Origin: CBDCWA01 sp046048295
Lineage (GTDB): Bacteria; Pseudomonadota; Alphaproteobacteria; Rhizobiales; Hyphomicrobiaceae
Assembly (NCBI GenBank): GCA_046048295.1
Contig: JBJOGJ010000161.1
Coordinates: 1 to 9,084, forward strand
Direction of reading: 5' to 3'
Length of the DNA stretch: 9,084 nt
A program made the translations under genes and the position numbers. Under the pieces are notes generated by a model. That model searched no databases, was not told the origin of the DNA, and saw only the letters and a list, made by a program, of their open reading frames with translations. Positions 6,969 through 9,084 of this stretch are shown here, piece by piece (positions within the stretch are counted from its first letter, which is position 1; each line of letters opens with the position of its first letter).

Positions 6969-7946
6969 TCAGGCGTTGATGACGCGTCTGACCGCGGCAA
7001 CTACGTGCTGTTCGGACGGGACGACGTAGGCCTCCATCTCGGGGCTTGCCGGGACGGGCGTGTCCGGACGAGCGACACGGGCGATGGGCGCCTTCAGGGA
7101 AGCGAACCCCTTGTCCGCCACCATGCCGGCAATGCCGGACGCGGCGCCACCATGCAAGGGAGACTCGTCGGCCACGACGAGACGGCCCGTCTTGGCAACG
7201 GACGCAAGGATCGTCTCTTCGTCAAGCGGTGAAAGCGTCCGCGGATCGATCACGTCACATTCAATGCCTTCACCCGCAAGCTTCTCCGCCGCCGCCAGCG
7301 CTTCAGGCACCATGATCGAAAGCGCAACGATCGTCACGTCCTTGCCACTGCGCTTGATCTCGGCCTTGCCAAGCGGGATCGGCGGCGCGTCGGTATCCAC
7401 CGCCCCTCTCAACGAGATGAGCTTGAAATGGCTCATGATGAAGGTCGGGTTCGGGCTTGCCAGCGCGGCAGGCACGAGCCCGTAGGCGTCGGCGGGAGTC
7501 GCCGGAAGGACCACTTCGAGGCCGGGGGCATTCCAGACGAAGGTGTGCATGTCGTGGCTGTGTTGCGGCGCACCCGAACCGCGAACACCGTGGGTGATGT
7601 GGAAGGTAACAGGAACGGGAAGGCGACCGCCGGACATGTAGTAGCCGACGGCCGCCTCGTTGACGATCGCCGAGAGCGCCAGCAGCGAGAACGAACCGGT
7701 GGCCAAGTCGACGAAGGGGCGCATGCCGGCCATCGCGGCGCCAGTACCCATTGCGGCGTTGGCGGCTTCGGAAGTCGGCGGCTTGGCGACGCGGCCGGGG
7801 AAGCTCTGCCGCAGCTTGTCGGACAGCGGACGGGTCGGGCCGAGTGAAAAGGGACGGCCGAGCAAGGAGACGCGCGTGTCGCTCTGCATACATTTCCCGA
7901 GCGCCGTCAGGAAGGCTTCGGCATAGCTCATCTCGGTTATTGCCAT
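6969..7946 (-). CDS. Thiamine-diphosphate E1 component, beta chain (pyruvate/acetoin dehydrogenase-like, 325 aa)
   Basis: Transketolase-like pyrimidine-binding chain of an alpha2beta2 E1 enzyme. Pyrimidine-binding domain about 1-175: MSYAEAFLTAL, then KPPTSEAANAAMGTG (55-69) with Glu60 at the position of the conserved TPP-activating glutamate of E1 beta (human Glu59), RPFVDL, VNEAA..YYMSGG and APQHSHDMH (126-134) with the conserved His129. C-terminal domain from about 190: VIDPRTLSPLDEETI (232-246) and RLVVADES (255-262). The usual GE(D/E)V motif after the first strand is replaced by LLGRPFSLG (28-36). I take the ATG at 7944-7946 as the start because GAGGAAGG (7952-7959) sits five nt upstream; an in-frame TTG at 7961 lies on the wrong side of that site. 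The gene begins 11 nt after the alpha-chain stop and converges on the FAD oxidoreductase gene. The cognate E2 and substrate are unknown. Confidence 0.92.
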   Translation of the reverse strand: MAITEMSYAEAFLTALGKCMQSDTRVSLLGRPFSLGPTRPLSDKLRQSFPGRVAKPPTSEAANAAMGTGAAMAGMRPFVDLATGSFSLLALSAIVNEAAVGYYMSGGRLPVPVTFHITHGVRGSGAPQHSHDMHTFVWNAPGLEVVLPATPADAYGLVPAALASPNPTFIMSHFKLISLRGAVDTDAPPIPLGKAEIKRSGKDVTIVALSIMVPEALAAAEKLAGEGIECDVIDPRTLSPLDEETILASVAKTGRLVVADESPLHGGAASGIAGMVADKGFASLKAPIARVARPDTPVPASPEMEAYVVPSEQHVVAAVRRVINA

Positions 7947-7951
7947 GCTGA

Positions 7952-7959
7952 CCTTCCTC
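7952..7959 (-). promoter_or_regulatory. Ribosome binding site of the E1 beta gene
   Basis: GAGGAAGG on the minus strand, five nt upstream of the ATG at 7946 and overlapping the 3' end of the alpha-chain gene. It decides the start: an upstream in-frame TTG (7959-7961) would place this site inside the coding region. Confidence 0.75.
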
Positions 7960-8965
7960 AAGCGAAAACGTGGTTCAGTGCAGCCTCAGGCGGCTGCTCA
8001 GGTGCCGCGAGCGCGAGCTCGCGGGCGGAATTCATAAGCCGCAAGACCTCGCCATCGATCTGCTCGACGCGGGAGGAATCGGATTGTGCCAAGCTTCGAG
8101 CGAGGCGCAGAACCGGATCCTGGTTCTCGAACCAGTCGCGGTGTTCCGCCGGCAGTTCGGCCCGGCCGGTTCCAACTACGATGTCGGTGACGCCCGTCAC
8201 CATGGACGGCCATTGCTGGAAGTTGCCGGGCCAGCGCTCGGTCATCGACTCGATGAAGCGAGGACCGTTACCGCCACGGCAGGCAGCAACTGCAGCCGAG
8301 GTGGCTGCGAAGACTGCCTCGACGTCACGGCCATCGACGCGTTCGGTCTCGATGCCGAACGTTGCCGGGATCTTTCGGAGATCGTCCGTGGCGTGCTCGT
8401 CGCTTGCCTTGCCACCGCCCTGCCAGAGCGCTGCGTCATTGTTTTCGCAAAAGAAGACGACAGGCAGGTTCCAGAGCGCCGCAATGTTCAGCGCCTCGAA
8501 CGCGACGCCTTCCTCAAGCGCACCGTCGCCAAAGAAGACGATCGTGACGGAGCCGTCGCCGCGTTGCCGGCAGGCATACCCGCCACCGATGGCAAGGCTG
8601 ATGGCTCCGCCGACGACGCCCGAGGTCGAGAGAAAGCCAAGCTCGGGCTCGCAGAGATGGAAGGTGCCGCCATAGCCACGGTTGATGCCGGTGGCGCGCC
8701 CGAGGATTTCAGCCAGTGTGGCGGCGGGATCGGCGCCACGGGCGATCAGATGGCCGTGGTTGCGATGCGTGGTAACGATATGGTCGGACGACCCGAGCGC
8801 GGACATTGCGGCGGCACCGGCGGCCTCCTGGCCGATGTAGAGGTGATAATGGCCGGTGAAAGCGCCTTCGTCGTGGAGTGAGAAGACCGCTTCCTCGAAA
8901 CGGCGCATCCGGAGCATAACCTCGAAGAGCGACCATTTTCGCGCCTCGTCCAGCGCTGCAGTCAT
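7958..8965 (-). CDS. Thiamine-diphosphate E1 component, alpha chain (pyruvate/acetoin dehydrogenase-like, 335 aa)
   Basis: TPP-binding chain of a two-chain E1. Landmarks: MLRMRRFEEAV (17-27), GQEAAGAAAM (45-54), THRNHGHLIARG (66-77), RGYGGTFHL (96-104), and the classical TPP/Mg motif from GDG (146-148; GDGALEEG) to NN (175-176; FFCENN). After this the protein diverges: the usual YxIS segment reads DAALWQGGG, and the YRxxGHS loop motif near residue 245 is replaced by ERWPGNFQQWP (243-253), so the loop histidine and serine are absent. The start is ATG at 8963-8965, seven nt after GGGAGG (8973-8978); an in-frame TTG at 8998 lies upstream of that site and is less likely. It is first in a two-gene unit with the beta chain, 11 nt apart. 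Because a divergent gene starts at 9057 and a convergent gene ends at 6908, no E2 or E3 gene can be in the same operon. The substrate (2-oxoacid, acetoin or other) is not determined. Confidence 0.92.
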   Translation of the reverse strand: MTAALDEARKWSLFEVMLRMRRFEEAVFSLHDEGAFTGHYHLYIGQEAAGAAAMSALGSSDHIVTTHRNHGHLIARGADPAATLAEILGRATGINRGYGGTFHLCEPELGFLSTSGVVGGAISLAIGGGYACRQRGDGSVTIVFFGDGALEEGVAFEALNIAALWNLPVVFFCENNDAALWQGGGKASDEHATDDLRKIPATFGIETERVDGRDVEAVFAATSAAVAACRGGNGPRFIESMTERWPGNFQQWPSMVTGVTDIVVGTGRAELPAEHRDWFENQDPVLRLARSLAQSDSSRVEQIDGEVLRLMNSARELALAAPEQPPEAALNHVFA

Positions 8966-8972
8966 TTCACAT

Positions 8973-8980
8973 CCTCCCTT
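8973..8980 (-). promoter_or_regulatory. Ribosome binding site of the E1 alpha gene
   Basis: AAGGGAGG on the minus strand, seven nt before the ATG at 8965. Its position favours this ATG over the upstream in-frame TTG at 8998, which would add 11 non-conserved residues. Confidence 0.75.
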
Positions 8981-8992
8981 GATCGAGCCCCG

Positions 8993-9022
8993 CGACAATA
9001 CCCTGACAGCGCGCTAATGTCG
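8993..9022. promoter_or_regulatory. Imperfect inverted repeat and weak promoter candidate between divergent genes
   Basis: CGACAATA (8993-9000) and TAATGTCG (9015-9022) form an inverted repeat with one mismatch in eight. The arm centres are 22 bp apart, about two helical turns. On the minus strand a weak sigma70-like pair coincides with it: GCGACA (-35, 9018-9023) and TATTGT (-10, 8995-9000), spaced 17 bp and each matching 4/6 of consensus. It could be the E1 promoter with an operator, but both signals are weak and could be chance. Confidence 0.25.
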
Positions 9023-9042
9023 CCGCCGAACGGCAAGCATAC

Positions 9043-9048
9043 AGGAGG
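9043..9048 (+). promoter_or_regulatory. Ribosome binding site of the gene starting at 9057
   Basis: AGGAGG, a perfect Shine-Dalgarno core, eight nt before the ATG at 9057. It is the main evidence that a real plus-strand gene begins here. Confidence 0.7.
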
Positions 9049-9056
9049 TTCGCACA

Positions 9057-9084
9057 ATGGCTGAGACATGGGTTTCGATCAAGA
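9057..9084 (+). CDS. Start of an unidentified gene (partial, 9 codons visible)
   Basis: An ATG at 9057 behind a strong AGGAGG opens a frame reading MAETWVSIK before the window ends. Too little is visible to name a family. It is divergent from the E1 alpha gene (start 8965), leaving a 91-nt shared intergenic region, so it may be co-regulated with, or a regulator or partner of, the E1 pair. Only the start and the ribosome binding site support it. Confidence 0.6.

Noticed and set aside
7970..8881. 303-codon open frame on the plus strand
   Set aside because: Antisense shadow of the E1 alpha gene, which has clear TPP motifs in the opposite frame.
6969..8965. Complete pyruvate dehydrogenase or acetoin dehydrogenase operon
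   Set aside because: No E2, E3 or acetoin-specific genes follow, the flanking genes close the transcription unit on both sides, and key motifs differ from the canonical families.

Overview
The window is about 9.1 kb of dense, GC-rich bacterial DNA with ordinary gene spacing and no RNA gene, insertion sequence, CRISPR array or phage-like sequence that I can recognise. Family content and gene order (Sua5-type TsaC beside an FLD1-like FAD oxidoreductase, next to a long acyl-CoA dehydrogenase, crotonase and HSDL2-type SDR) suggest an alphaproteobacterium, probably Hyphomicrobiales (Rhizobiales, Mesorhizobium-like). That placement is inference from recall, not from a search.

Region 1 (1-4351, minus strand) is a fatty-acid-type acyl-CoA degradation operon. 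In transcription order it holds a ~600-aa acyl-CoA dehydrogenase, a crotonase-fold protein whose active site resembles delta3,delta2-enoyl-CoA isomerases, an unrecognised exported/membrane protein of 499 aa, and the start of an HSDL2-like short-chain dehydrogenase that runs off the left edge. The first three genes are joined by two successive 4-nt GTGA stop/start overlaps, so they are probably translationally coupled.

Region 2 (4455-6908, plus strand) is divergent from region 1 across a ~100-nt intergenic stretch that contains a 17-bp imperfect palindrome. It encodes threonylcarbamoyl-AMP synthase (Sua5/TsaC2 type, for the tRNA t6A modification), then an FAD-linked D-2-hydroxyacid dehydrogenase with an intact metal-binding His/His/Glu set.

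Region 3 (6969-8965, minus strand) is a two-gene unit for the alpha and beta chains of a thiamine-diphosphate E1 component. It is closed by a convergent gene downstream and a divergent gene upstream, so it carries no E2 or E3 partner. Both chains depart from the usual 2-oxoacid dehydrogenase motifs: alpha lacks the GHS loop motif and beta lacks GE(D/E)V. TPP-binding and catalytic residues are retained. A plus-strand gene with a strong ribosome binding site begins at 9057 and leaves the window after nine codons.

The parts most worth a second look are the orphan divergent E1 pair, the unknown membrane protein coupled to beta-oxidation genes, and the isomerase-type active site of the crotonase. 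I see no clear evidence of a wholly new system.
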